From positions 1 to 63,433 of the forward strand of contig JAUNAC010000005.1 of NCBI GenBank assembly GCA_030527825.1: 63,433 bases of DNA. The letters are read 5' to 3'. This DNA comes from Lautropia sp. (GTDB lineage Bacteria; Pseudomonadota; Gammaproteobacteria; Burkholderiales; Burkholderiaceae_E). Made by a program: the position numbers and the translations under genes. Positions 10,382-19,133 of the stretch are shown here, in pieces (positions within the stretch are counted from its first letter, which is position 1; every line of letters starts with the position of its first letter). A model generated the notes under the pieces. That model did not search any database. It was not told the DNA's origin and saw only the letters and a program-made list of their open reading frames with translations.

Positions 10382-10698
10382 TGCTTTGGTGCGCACTCGC
10401 AGGCCGGCTTCGCAGGGCTTGCTGCGGCGGGGGTAGATTGGGCAGGCGCGGAATGAGAAGGAACGGGAGCTGCTGCATCGGTATCGTAATCCTTCAGGGC
10501 AGCAGAAATGACAAAATACGCGCCAATAAATGCGAGGATGAACTGAAAAATGTTCTCCAGCAGATCACAGATGTGCTCGTTTTGTATCTTGCGCAGTCTC
10601 AGATCTTTTCTGTAGATCTTGGCTATGCGCACTCGCCAGGCAACATATTCCTTCCATTCTTTCCAGAGCCCCCCGAGGTCTTCCGATCGTTGACTCAT
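10378..10698 (-). CDS. hypothetical small membrane protein in prophage remnant
   Basis: Not a family I recognise. The 106-residue product has a basic, aromatic N-terminus (KEWKEYVAWRVRIAKIYRKD), one strong hydrophobic segment near residues 50-68 (IFQFILAFIGAYFVISAAL) and a Pro/Ala/Ser-rich tail ending in cysteines (PACECAPKQ). The ATG at 10698 gives MSQRSEDLGG; longer in-frame starts to 10800 exist. Its stop overlaps the ATG of the gpU-like remnant, suggesting the two once belonged to one phage operon. Holin-like or spanin-like roles are conceivable for a one-span phage protein but nothing proves it. Confidence 0.45.
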   Translation of the reverse strand: MSQRSEDLGGLWKEWKEYVAWRVRIAKIYRKDLRLRKIQNEHICDLLENIFQFILAFIGAYFVISAALKDYDTDAAAPVPSHSAPAQSTPAAASPAKPACECAPKQ

Positions 10699-10813
10699 GG
10701 CAATGCCGCATGAAGTGGTCATGCTGCGCATTATGGCCACGCCTTCGCCGCGTAGCCACCTCGCTATAACCACCTCTGTGAACTGGGTAGCATGCTGCAT
10801 CCTTCGCCCCGAC

Positions 10814-10906
10814 TCAGAACGCCGGTGCCGGGTCGTACATGACCCCGCGCTGGCGGGCTGCCCGGGCGCGGGCCTGCTCCTCGGTCACGCGCCGCGCCAC
10901 AGCCAT
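10814..10906 (-). CDS. tiny ORF, possible tail of a decayed membrane protein
   Basis: The minus strand from 10906 reads a 30-residue peptide rich in Arg/Ala/Glu (VTEEQARARAARQRGV) ending in PAPAF. Upstream in the same frame, back to a stop at 10964-10966, the codons give a hydrophobic stretch (FFAVCCAIAGAYAFSVLC), so the sequence reads as one membrane segment plus cytosolic tail, but no good start precedes the hydrophobic part. It may be a degraded gene of the same phage remnant or chance coding. The rest of 10699-11090 holds nothing I can name. Confidence 0.25.
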   Translation of the reverse strand: MAVARRVTEEQARARAARQRGVMYDPAPAF

Positions 10907-11090
10907 ACTGCACAACACAGAAAATGCGTACGCCCCTGCAATGGCGCAGCAGACAGCAAAAAATCACTGCGCAATGGGGATGACTCAGCACAACTGCACG
11001 ATATCGCCGCCGCAGCCATCCGCCGCTCCGGCAGACAATAGCCGTGCTGGCCAATCCATCCGAAGATGAAATACAGACCGGAATGAGCGG

Positions 11091-11513
11091 CTACATTTTG
11101 TAGGTAGCCAGCAAAATGCTCGTCTCGGTTGCCTTGACCCCAGGAATAGCCCGAATGGTTGTAATCAGGCGGTCAAAGGCTTCCAGCGTGTCCAGTCGTA
11201 ACTCTGCCATCAAATCCCAGCGCCCGTTGACCGAATGCAAGGTCACCACGCTCACGTGACCGCGCAACTGGCGCATCACGGCTTCTTCACGATTGCTCTC
11301 CACCGCCAGGCTCATGATGGCCCGTATCTGATAGACCTCCTCTTCAGGCTTCAGACGCAGTGTGTAACCCACGATCACGCCATCCTGCTCCAGTCTGGCC
11401 AGTCTGTTCTGCACCGTGGCTCTCGCCACACGCAGCTTTTTAGCTAACGTTACCACAGGCATTCGGGCATTTTCGCGCAATAACGCGATAAGCTGCCTGT
11501 CCAGATCATTCAT
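11091..11513 (-). CDS. Lrp/AsnC family transcriptional regulator
   Basis: Feast/famine regulator of 140 residues: an N-terminal winged helix-turn-helix (MNDLDRQLIALL, recognition region VARATVQNRLARLEQDG at about 29-45) and a C-terminal RAM ligand-binding domain (GRWDLMAELRLDTLEAFD). Normal length. It is transcribed divergently from ornithine cyclodeaminase, so it probably senses ornithine, arginine or a related amino acid and controls ocd. The target assignment is inferred from position only. Confidence 0.9.
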   Translation of the reverse strand: MNDLDRQLIALLRENARMPVVTLAKKLRVARATVQNRLARLEQDGVIVGYTLRLKPEEEVYQIRAIMSLAVESNREEAVMRQLRGHVSVVTLHSVNGRWDLMAELRLDTLEAFDRLITTIRAIPGVKATETSILLATYKM

Positions 11514-11775
11514 TCGTCTCCTCCTGCTCAGTCTCTCTTATGCCAGCCCATCAAACCCAACAACAGATGCGGGATAACCCTTGCACACCTGCACCGATCG
11601 AACACATTGATATATCTTATTATGCAATATGCACATAAATACGCAAATTTTGGCAAATAAGGATCTTCAATATGGCTGCCTACACCCTCACAATCACGGC
11701 TTTCATCTTTGGGCGCCATGCTAGTCCGGCCGATTTGCCAATAGCAGGCAGCCTCATTCATCATGGAGACCTCTC
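11514..11775. promoter_or_regulatory. AT-rich divergent control region between Lrp-type regulator and ocd
   Basis: A 262-base gap between divergent genes, clearly more AT-rich than the flanks in 11600-11680 (for example TATATCTTATTATGCAATA). It includes TGCAATATGCA and several A/T tracts, as expected for bent DNA bound by Lrp/AsnC proteins. No convincing gene lies in it. Short open frames on the minus strand look like chance readings. Confidence 0.5.
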
Positions 11776-12825
11776 ATGACCCGATTCATCGACGTGCCCA
11801 CGATGTCAAAACTGGTATACGACATTGGTGTACCCCGTTTCATCGGTGAACTGGCCGACACCATTCGCGCCGACTTCGTCAAATGGCCGGAGTTCGACAA
11901 ATCTGCCCGGGTAGCCAACCATTCGGATATCGGCGTCATTGAACTGATGCCGGTCTCCAATACCGAACGTTACGCATTCAAATACGTCAACGGCCACCCT
12001 AGCAACACACAGCGTGGCATGTATACCGTGATGGCATTTGGCGTCCTGGCCGATGTCGACACCGGCTACCCGGTTTTACTGTCCGAGCTCACAGTTGCCA
12101 CCGCCCTGCGTACCTGTGCCACATCCCTGATGGCGGCCCGCGCCTTGGCCCGGCCCGACTCCAGGCGCATGGCACTGATCGGCAATGGTGCCCAGAGTGA
12201 ATTTCAGGCACTGGCCTTTCATACCCACCTAGGCATAAAAGAGATTGCTGTCTATGACGTCGATTCGGAGGCTACCGAAAAACTGATTCGGAACCTGTCG
12301 GAATATCGCGATCTCACCATTACTCAGGCTGCATCCACCGCAGAAGCTGTCAAGGGAGCGGATATTGTCACTACGGTCACAGCAGACAAGACCTATGCCA
12401 CTATCATCACGCCAGACATGCTGGAGCCAGGCATGCATCTGAATGCCGTCGGCGGAGACTGCCCTGGCAAAACGGAACTGCACGCCGATGTACTGCGTGC
12501 AGGCAGGGTATTTGTTGAATACGAACCTCAAAGCCGCGTTGAGGGGGACATTCAGCAATTGCCCAAGGAATTCCCTGTAGTACATCTCTGGAAAGTGCTG
12601 GCGGGGACCGCTGAAGGCCGACAAAGCAACGAGCAGATCACCATTTTTGACTCGGTTGGCTTCGCGCTGGAAGATTACTCTGCATTGCGCTACATCTACC
12701 AGCAAGCCATGATGCGCAACATCGGCATAGACATTGAACTGGTTCCGGACGGAGACGATCCCAAAAACCTGTTCCGTTTCGTCCGGGGCGGCCGTGGCCG
12801 CGCCCAGATGCGTCGCGCTGCCTGA
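11776..12825 (+). CDS. ocd: ornithine cyclodeaminase
   Basis: Converts ornithine to proline plus ammonia with bound NAD (mu-crystallin/OCD family). The 349-residue protein closely follows the Pseudomonas enzyme: NHSDIGVIELMPVS, YAFKYVNGHPSNTQRGM with the substrate-contacting lysine, LLSELTVATALRT, the NAD-binding GNGAQSEFQALAF, and the catalytic-aspartate region LNAVGGDCPGKTELH. Start ATG at 11776 is preceded by GGAGACCTCTC. Alone on its strand, opposite an Lrp/AsnC regulator. With no arginase seen in the window, its ornithine source is unknown here. It differs from short alanine-dehydrogenase-type mu-crystallins by its length and motif set. Confidence 0.95.
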   Translation: MTRFIDVPTMSKLVYDIGVPRFIGELADTIRADFVKWPEFDKSARVANHSDIGVIELMPVSNTERYAFKYVNGHPSNTQRGMYTVMAFGVLADVDTGYPVLLSELTVATALRTCATSLMAARALARPDSRRMALIGNGAQSEFQALAFHTHLGIKEIAVYDVDSEATEKLIRNLSEYRDLTITQAASTAEAVKGADIVTTVTADKTYATIITPDMLEPGMHLNAVGGDCPGKTELHADVLRAGRVFVEYEPQSRVEGDIQQLPKEFPVVHLWKVLAGTAEGRQSNEQITIFDSVGFALEDYSALRYIYQQAMMRNIGIDIELVPDGDDPKNLFRFVRGGRGRAQMRRAA

Positions 12826-12881
12826 AAGTCGGCACAACCGCCTAGCAGGTGTCATGCCTGCCAGGCCGGATCATCGATCCG

Positions 12882-14135
12882 CTAAAGTCCGCGCTCGTCC
12901 GGATCTTCGGATCCGTCGTCTTCCTGTGGCAGGAAATGACCTGCCTCAGCAAGCTGGCGCACCAGATTCCTGCCGTCTGGTGTCAGGCCAGCCATGAATT
13001 CAGCATCAATGAAAGCAGCCGCGCAAATCTGCCCGGCATCTGTTATGGAAGGACATGACCAGGCGTGCCCATTGGCAAATATCTGCGCTTCACCGTTGGC
13101 CGTCTGCCGCCATGCCATGCGCGAATACGGATGGCGCGTCCACGCCCCCCCGGCAGACACTGATTCGACGATGGATTGCATACTTGCCGAATCAGGTGAT
13201 GGCGCCTGTCCCACTGCTACCCGATAGGCGGATATGAAACGGCCAAACCATTCTCCAAAACGTTCCGGATCATCCATCTTCAACTGCTGTATCGCTGCCC
13301 ATGCCCGATCCAGTGCCAAACGGTCGATCTCATAGGGGTCGGTCGGCAACTGCACATCCGGGTCTGCATAGCGGACCCGCTCATCGGCATCAAAAGTCAG
13401 CACATCAACATAATCCTCCAGCAGTTCTGCGCTGGAAGGCGCCCTGAAGCCCACCGAAATCGTCAGACACGCATCTACCGCCACCCCATGATGTGGCACA
13501 CCGGGCGGCAGATACAACATGTCCCCCGGATTCAGCACCCAATCGCAGTCAGGGTTGAAATTGCGCAGCAACCGCAGCGGCACATCATCGCGATAGGTGT
13601 CATCCGGCTTGGGCCGGCTGTCGATCATCCAGCGCCGCTGACCAACCCCCTGAAGCAAAAATACATCGTAATTGTCCACATGCGCGCCCACGTTACCGCC
13701 CGGCGCCGCAAAACTGACCATGATGTCATCTGCACGCCAGGCCGGCAGGAAATGAAAATCTGCTAGCAGCGCCCGCACATCTTTATCCCATTTATCAACA
13801 TCCTGTACCAGCAGCGTCCAGTCATGATCTGGCATGCTGGGAAACATATCCTCCTCGAACGGGCCCGTGCGTACATTCCAGGCATCCGTGTCAGGATGGT
13901 GGCTGATCAAGCGCCCAAGCGTTCCTGCCTCACAGGACAACCCTGCCAGATCGGCCGGCTGAATGGGGGAATCAAAGTCCGGAAACGCGCCCCGGATCAA
14001 AACCGGGCGCTTCTGCCAGAAGTCCCGCAAAAAGCGTTCGGGAGGCATTCCCAGCGGGAAAGGCCCGCCGGCAGCGTTGATCTCCATCGGTGGCAATCCG
14101 TGTGCCGCAGCGTGCTTCATCGGAAAATCATCCAT
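12882..14135 (-). CDS. roxA: JmjC/cupin ribosomal protein oxygenase, RoxA (YcfD) type
   Basis: Fe(II)/2-oxoglutarate oxygenase; E. coli RoxA hydroxylates an arginine of ribosomal protein L16. The 417-residue protein has FWQKRPVLIRGAF near residue 40, the iron triad in AHVDNYDVFLLQ (H152, D154) and a distal histidine in LPPGVPHHGVA (about 215), the dimerisation region, and a C-terminal winged-helix-like part, matching the bacterial ROX length of around 400. The ATG at 14135 is used; a second in-frame ATG five codons on is possible. It ends 57 bases from ocd (convergent), next to a small hairpin CGGATC-ATC-GATCCG at 12867-12881, and is divergent from the flavodoxin genes. Confidence 0.9.
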   Translation of the reverse strand: MDDFPMKHAAAHGLPPMEINAAGGPFPLGMPPERFLRDFWQKRPVLIRGAFPDFDSPIQPADLAGLSCEAGTLGRLISHHPDTDAWNVRTGPFEEDMFPSMPDHDWTLLVQDVDKWDKDVRALLADFHFLPAWRADDIMVSFAAPGGNVGAHVDNYDVFLLQGVGQRRWMIDSRPKPDDTYRDDVPLRLLRNFNPDCDWVLNPGDMLYLPPGVPHHGVAVDACLTISVGFRAPSSAELLEDYVDVLTFDADERVRYADPDVQLPTDPYEIDRLALDRAWAAIQQLKMDDPERFGEWFGRFISAYRVAVGQAPSPDSASMQSIVESVSAGGAWTRHPYSRMAWRQTANGEAQIFANGHAWSCPSITDAGQICAAAFIDAEFMAGLTPDGRNLVRQLAEAGHFLPQEDDGSEDPDERGL

Positions 14136-14246
14136 TGAAAACTCAATAAGCAACCATTCTAGCGAGTACCGGCCCCGGCCCGTCACTGGCCGACAACATC
14201 GCTATCATACAGAGTTCCTTTTGCGCTTCCTTCCGATCACTCCACG

Positions 14247-14762
14247 ATGCCAGCCCCGTTTCCTGCTGCCCGAACCCTCATCGTCTACTTCTCGTTCACC
14301 GGCAATACCCAGACCGTTGCCCGACTGCTTCAGCAACATACCGGCGCCACCCTGATGGCCCTGGAGCGTCCTGCTGAAGACCTTCTGGGGCTTGGTGAAG
14401 AAACCGACTTCCCGGAACCCCTGGAACCCGATCAGATCCAGCTATCTGACTTTGATCTGATTTTTCTGGGCTTTCCTATCTGGACGGAACAGCTTCCAGT
14501 GGCCGTCGAGGGGTGGCTGACTGAACATCCCATGCCAGGCAAGACCATCGCCCCATTCTGCACCCATAGCGGTGCGGGCCCCGGCCAGGCTTTTAAAACC
14601 CTGGAAACCCTGTGTTCCGGCAGTACCCTACTGCCGCCATTGGCGTTGCTGGGCGGCATTGAAGAAGATGGCGTGCTCTATCCTCTGGAAGATGAACAGC
14701 TTGCCGAAGCCGAGCGCCAACTGCTCGCCTGGTCCTCTCCCCTGGTCACATCCGCCTGTTGA
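14247..14762 (+). CDS. flavodoxin-like protein
   Basis: FMN-binding electron carrier or quinone-reductase-like flavodoxin of 171 residues. The phosphate-binding loop is SFTGNTQT (residues 16-23), preceded by the strand LIVYF; later LIFLGFPIW and the FMN-contacting IAPFCTHSGAGPG are seen. These match the flavodoxin group with a YFSxTGNT loop. Its C-terminus is cysteine (VTSAC). Divergent from roxA, and followed 94 bases later by a second protein whose C-terminal half is a paralogue (FPVWDGQLP versus FPIWTEQLP). Substrate and partner unknown. Confidence 0.88.
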   Translation: MPAPFPAARTLIVYFSFTGNTQTVARLLQQHTGATLMALERPAEDLLGLGEETDFPEPLEPDQIQLSDFDLIFLGFPIWTEQLPVAVEGWLTEHPMPGKTIAPFCTHSGAGPGQAFKTLETLCSGSTLLPPLALLGGIEEDGVLYPLEDEQLAEAERQLLAWSSPLVTSAC

Positions 14763-14856
14763 TCTGTCCCGCCAGGCTTTTCATTCCCCAGGCACCCAAC
14801 CTCCAGACCCGTTTACCCCTGCCCCCGCTCCCCTTCACTTTCCCGACACAATCGTC

Positions 14857-15894
14857 ATGAAAGAAGTCATCATCCTGATAGGTATCGGCCCCGCAACTGA
14901 AACGGTTGCCCGCCAACTGGGCAGCGAACGGCAACTGGTGCTGGCCGACCTGCAAACCGCTGACCCGGCAGCCACCGGCCAACAGTCATCAGACCAGGCA
15001 GACCAGCCCCGCCAGACCAGCCCTGCGGAAGCGCTGGCCAAGGTACTGAGACGGGCAGGCATCAAGTCGAGAAGCACCCGTGTCGATCTGAGCAGCATCG
15101 AATCCATCCAGGCGCTATGTCAGTTTGCCGAGCGACTTGGCCAGCCCTCCGGCAGCTTCCTGCTTGACCCTGTCCCGGGCGCCGCCAGCCCACTGCTGGC
15201 CATCGACCTGACCGCCACTGGCCAGACACTCGCCCACCTGCCTCCGCTGCCGCGCAGCCCCGGTGCCACGCCAGCGCCCGCCGGAGCGCCCGCACCCGAA
15301 CCCGCGACCCCTCTTCGGAAAAGCCCCGCACAGGCAACGCAACCGGATGCACCGGCGAGCAACCAGCCTCTCTCCAACCAAATCAGCAGTCAACGAGCGT
15401 GCATCGTCTGCTTTTCCGCCAGCGGCAATACGGAAACCATCGCATGGATGATACAAAAATATACAAACGCAGATGTCTCCAGCCTGAAACCGCTGATGCT
15501 CTATCCACGCGACTATAAAAATGCACTGGAGCAGGTGAAACTGGAAAACGAGCTTTCCTACCTCCCCAAGCTGGGGAAATTCGAGGCCGATATAGGCAGC
15601 GCATCCCTGATCTATCTGGGCTTTCCTGTCTGGGACGGGCAACTGCCGCCCCCGGTCAAAACATGGCTGAGCCAGTTTTCGCTCGCCGGCAAAATAGTGG
15701 CCCCCTTCTGCACACATGGCGGTAGCGGCACAGGCCAGAGTTTTCAGCAGATCAGCGAAATCTGCCCGGACTGTACCGTACAGCCCGGATTGGCCATCCT
15801 GGGCAATGCCGACAACAACACCAGTCAAAACGCAATCCGCGGCCGCCAGGCAGCCGATGCGGAACGGCAGGTACAGACCTGGCTTGGCGCATAA
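14857..15894 (+). CDS. fusion of truncated SDR-like domain with flavodoxin domain
   Basis: A 345-residue protein in two parts joined by a Pro/Ala-rich linker. Residues 1-130 resemble the first half of a short-chain dehydrogenase: MKEVIILIGIGPATETVARQ, then LVLADL, then TRVDLSSIESIQALCQFAE and AIDLTATGQTL. The classical glycine pattern is altered (IGIGPATE) and the catalytic Tyr-x-x-x-Lys half is absent, so catalysis is unlikely. Residues 131-180 are low-complexity (PAPAGAPAPEPATP). Residues 181-345 are a flavodoxin domain with SASGNTET (187-194), LIYLGFPVW and IVAPFCTHGGSGTG. The ATG at 14857 is the natural start. It follows the single-domain flavodoxin and probably shares its transcript. The SDR assignment rests on pattern only. 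Confidence 0.75.
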   Translation: MKEVIILIGIGPATETVARQLGSERQLVLADLQTADPAATGQQSSDQADQPRQTSPAEALAKVLRRAGIKSRSTRVDLSSIESIQALCQFAERLGQPSGSFLLDPVPGAASPLLAIDLTATGQTLAHLPPLPRSPGATPAPAGAPAPEPATPLRKSPAQATQPDAPASNQPLSNQISSQRACIVCFSASGNTETIAWMIQKYTNADVSSLKPLMLYPRDYKNALEQVKLENELSYLPKLGKFEADIGSASLIYLGFPVWDGQLPPPVKTWLSQFSLAGKIVAPFCTHGGSGTGQSFQQISEICPDCTVQPGLAILGNADNNTSQNAIRGRQAADAERQVQTWLGA

Positions 15895-15986
15895 CCGGCA
15901 ACCCAGTCATGGCACGTGCCGCCACACGCGGCCTGGTCAATACACGCGGGCGGCCCAGCCAGTCCTGCTGGATCCCGTTGCCCGGC

Positions 15987-16787
15987 TCAACGTGCGGGCA
16001 ACGACTGGTGGACGGCATCCTTGCCACGCTGTACACCTGGCCGTGCAGCCAGCTGATCGGCCCACCGCAAAACATGGGCATACGATTTCACATCCAGGAA
16101 CTCAGCCGCCCCATATAGCTCGCCGTGCACCAATCGCCCATACCAGGGCCAGATGGCCATGTCCGCTATCGTGAAGTCGTCACCACCGATGTACTCATGC
16201 CCGGCCAGTTGCTTGTCCAATACATCAAGCTGTCGCTTGGTTTCCATAGCGAAACGATTGATCGGGTACTCGTATTTCTCGGGCGCATACGCATAAAAAT
16301 GCCCAAACCCCCCGCCCAGATAGGGGCCACTGCCAACCTGCCAAAACAGCCAGGACAGACACCGCGCACGTGCAGCACCATCGACGGGCAGAAAGTGACC
16401 GAACTTCTCGGCCAGGTACACCAGAATAGCACCAGACTCAAACACATTGACTGGCACCGCACCGCTACGATCCACCAACGCCGGAATCTTGGAATTGGGA
16501 TTGACCGACACAAACCCGCTGCCGAACTGATCTCCCTGACCGATATCAATTCCCCAGAGATCATAAGCAGCGGCCGTCACCCCCAGGCCCAGCAGCTCCT
16601 CGAACATGATAGTGACCTTCTGGCCGTTGGGCGTGCCACGTGAATACAGCTGGAAGGGTTTATCACCGACCGGCAACGCCTGCTCGAACTGGGCACCAGC
16701 CGTGGGCCGGTTGACCGACGCATATTTACCACCACTGGGCTTTTCCCAGTGCCACACCTTCGGCGGATGGTAGGAAGACGAACTCAT
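15987..16787 (-). CDS. yghU: glutathione S-transferase family disulfide-bond oxidoreductase, YghU-like
   Basis: 266-residue protein of the Nu-class YghU group, which reduces disulfides with two bound glutathiones. Evidence: thioredoxin-fold N-terminus FQLYSRGTPNGQKVTIMFEE with the typical TPNGQKVTI motif, NPNSKIPALVD, FESGAILVYLAEKFG, and the helical C-terminal domain with the GST fold signature DFTIADMAIWPW. The long N-terminal tail (WHWEKPSGGKYASVNRP) is also characteristic. Convergent with the flavodoxin fusion; 93 bases of non-coding sequence separate them. Confidence 0.93.
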   Translation of the reverse strand: MSSSSYHPPKVWHWEKPSGGKYASVNRPTAGAQFEQALPVGDKPFQLYSRGTPNGQKVTIMFEELLGLGVTAAAYDLWGIDIGQGDQFGSGFVSVNPNSKIPALVDRSGAVPVNVFESGAILVYLAEKFGHFLPVDGAARARCLSWLFWQVGSGPYLGGGFGHFYAYAPEKYEYPINRFAMETKRQLDVLDKQLAGHEYIGGDDFTIADMAIWPWYGRLVHGELYGAAEFLDVKSYAHVLRWADQLAARPGVQRGKDAVHQSLPAR

Positions 16788-16850
16788 GACCTGTGCCCCT
16801 AAAAAAAGCAGTAAGACAAAAGGTCACATTGTAGCGCCGGCATGTACGGA

Positions 16851-17270
16851 CTAGGCGCGTAACCCGGTTCCCGCACCCGAATCATCAGGTCTCTGAATCA
16901 GCTCGACCTTGTAACCATCCGGATCCGTGACAAACGCAATCACAGTAGATCCCCCCTTCACCGGCCCAGGCTCTCGGGAAACCTGTCCTCCCGCCGCACG
17001 GATCTTCTCACACGCGGCATAGGCATCCGGCACGCCAATGGCAATGTGTCCATAAGCGGTGCCCAGATCGTACTGACTGGTATCCCAGTTGTAGGTCAGC
17101 TCCAGCTCCGCCTGGCCTGGATTACCGCCTTCATACCCCAAAAAAGCCAAAGAATAGCGGTAATCAGGATTCTCCGAGCGACGCAGCAACTGCATGCCCA
17201 TCACTTCCCGGTAAAACGTAATGGATCTCTCCAGGTCAGCTACTCGCAACATCGTATGCAGAAGTCTCAT
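16851..17270 (-). CDS. gloA: lactoylglutathione lyase (glyoxalase I)
   Basis: Isomerises the methylglyoxal-glutathione adduct to S-lactoylglutathione. The 139-residue protein starts [10 protein letters not shown] and retains the metal ligands H5, E57, H75 and E123, the same set as the nickel-type E. coli enzyme with a one-residue shift. GAGGGGTGTC precedes the ATG at 17270; an upstream extension in the same frame lacks homology. The second enzyme of the pathway, gloB, is encoded at 28.0 kb in this window. Confidence 0.97.
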   Translation of the reverse strand: MRLLHTMLRVADLERSITFYREVMGMQLLRRSENPDYRYSLAFLGYEGGNPGQAELELTYNWDTSQYDLGTAYGHIAIGVPDAYAACEKIRAAGGQVSREPGPVKGGSTVIAFVTDPDGYKVELIQRPDDSGAGTGLRA

Positions 17271-17376
17271 GACACCCCTCCCCAAAACTGCCCCATTATA
17301 CGAGTGGAAATGAATCATCCCGTGAACGCAGTACACACGCCGAATCTCTGCCCTGCCGGCGGACTCAGCCAGCCAC

Positions 17377-18765
17377 TCAGGCGTGGCTACTGATGCGGGA
17401 CAGTGTCAGACCAGACCAACCAAACAGCAGCGTCAAGACCAGACTCATGTAGCAAAAGACAGCATAGGGCAGGTAATGCCAGACAGACACGCCAAGCACG
17501 TTGAAGATGAACACACCACAGACGCTCCAGGGCACCAGCGGGTTGATCACCGTCCCGGCGTCTTCCAGTGTGCGGGACAGGTTGCGTGGATGCAGGCCAA
17601 GCCGCTCGTATACTGGCTTGAAGGTTTCACCGGAAAGCAAGATGCTCAGATACTGCTCGCCAACCAGTGCGTTGATGCCAACAGCCGTGAGTGCCACACA
17701 AAAAGTGGCGCGACCCGTGGTCGTCAAAAAATGCCGGATGCCATCCAGCAGCGCAGGGATGACGCCCAGTGCGAAAAGCAACCCGCCAAAGCTCAGCCCA
17801 AGAATCACGATCGTCTGCGTAAAGAACATGCTTTCAATGCCACCACGCGACAGCAGCTTGGCGATGTCTCCCCAGGCGTCAGGGAATACCGGTCCCTTGA
17901 ATAACCATTGTCCCAGTTCTGTCAGGCTGGGACTGCTATGGCAATACGTGATACCCAGAGCCAGAAAAATGGTGGCGATCAAGGTCACAATGGCGTCCAC
18001 TTTCAGCAACGCCATAACGAGTAACAGTACGAAGGGCAATAGCGCATACAGATGTACCAGCCCGGATCCGGCCAATTGCTGCTGAAACACCGTCACGCTG
18101 CCCAGCTCCCCAGCGGAGACGGCGGGTAACAGCCAGAGATAAACGGCAGCACTAATAATCCACGCGGGCACCGTCGTATACATCATGTTGCGGATATGCT
18201 CAAACAGGTCAATCCCCACAATAGAGGCCGCAATGCCCGTAGTATCTGATATGGGAGACATCTTGTCTCCGAAAAAAGCGCCGGACACAATCGCACCGGC
18301 AGTCATGGCCACATCCGCATGAAATGCCTGTGCCATGCCCATAAACGCTACACCAATCGTGGCACAGGTCGTCAGGCTACTCCCTAAGGCAATTCCAATC
18401 AGAGAACTCAGCGCAAAGGCAGAAAAATAAAAATAGGCTGGCGAGATCAGGCCAAATCCGTAGTACATCAGCGTCGGGATGGCCCCACTGATCATTAATG
18501 ACGTGACCAGCAAGCCAATAAAGAAGAACAGATAGAGTGCAGACATACCCTGCCCCACCGTCTGGATCATTCGCGACTGCATATCTGCATAGGTCGTCCC
18601 CCTGCTCATGCCGTAGACCAACAGTCCGATCATCGCAGAGAGAATCGCCATATGGGGAACCCATCCAAGCGAAATGATGACATAGCCCATGAGCACCACA
18701 ATCAGGACAGCAACCAGAGCAGCTTCCCAACGGGGCATTTTCATCAGTGGTTTGGTGCTGAACAT
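17377..18765 (-). CDS. nhaC: NhaC-family Na+/H+ antiporter
   Basis: 462-residue inner-membrane protein with about eleven hydrophobic spans and the NhaC signature [18 protein letters not shown] in the middle, and [12 protein letters not shown]-like polar breaks later ([17 protein letters not shown]). Start ATG at 18765 is preceded by GGAGTATTC; the frame extends 29 codons further without resembling the family. It may exchange sodium or organic substrates such as malate/lactate as some NhaC members do. Divergent from gdhA with a 368-base gap. Confidence 0.9.
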   Translation of the reverse strand: MFSTKPLMKMPRWEAALVAVLIVVLMGYVIISLGWVPHMAILSAMIGLLVYGMSRGTTYADMQSRMIQTVGQGMSALYLFFFIGLLVTSLMISGAIPTLMYYGFGLISPAYFYFSAFALSSLIGIALGSSLTTCATIGVAFMGMAQAFHADVAMTAGAIVSGAFFGDKMSPISDTTGIAASIVGIDLFEHIRNMMYTTVPAWIISAAVYLWLLPAVSAGELGSVTVFQQQLAGSGLVHLYALLPFVLLLVMALLKVDAIVTLIATIFLALGITYCHSSPSLTELGQWLFKGPVFPDAWGDIAKLLSRGGIESMFFTQTIVILGLSFGGLLFALGVIPALLDGIRHFLTTTGRATFCVALTAVGINALVGEQYLSILLSGETFKPVYERLGLHPRNLSRTLEDAGTVINPLVPWSVCGVFIFNVLGVSVWHYLPYAVFCYMSLVLTLLFGWSGLTLSRISSHA

Positions 18766-19133
18766 GAATACTCCATTCTGATGGAAAGGGATCCGCAGAC
18801 CCACGTAGCGTGTACTCGCGCAATCGCGCGACTGGCCAGGGCCTGAAACCAAAAAATCTAGGACATCCGTGAAAAACGGAAATATACGCCTGACGACGAG
18901 ACTGAAAGACTGGGGAATATCCTAGGAAACGGTCGTGCCCCCTGTCATTCATGAGCCCGTAACACACACTGCAAACAATGTCATGCAGGTAATTCCCGTT
19001 GATTTATATTAATATCTATAGTAGGGGTTTATTTCGCCTACTGTTTCCTCAGTCTGAGCCTGAATGACCTCGGGTTTTTGTCTGCCCGTACAATTTCAGT
19101 CGGGCGCTGTTTACATAGAGAGTGTACGTACCC
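18766..19133. promoter_or_regulatory. divergent nhaC/gdhA control region
   Basis: A 368-base gap with no gene I can support. It contains the perfect 10-base palindrome ATATTAATAT at 19006-19015 inside an AT-rich island, a small hairpin GTAGG...CCTAC at about 19020-19041, a second GCCCG...CGGGC hairpin at about 19083-19104, and the direct repeat AGTCTTTC/AGTCTCG on the nhaC side. Promoters for both genes should lie here; no clear -35/-10 pair could be fixed. Confidence 0.45.

Noticed and set aside
11528-11764. 78-codon minus-strand frame between the Lrp-type regulator and ocd
   Set aside because: No ribosome site, odd composition, and it covers the expected control region.
16787-17400. Possible glutathione-linked operon of yghU, gloA and nhaC
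   Set aside because: Same strand but gaps of 63 and 106 bases and separate functions; no evidence of one transcript.
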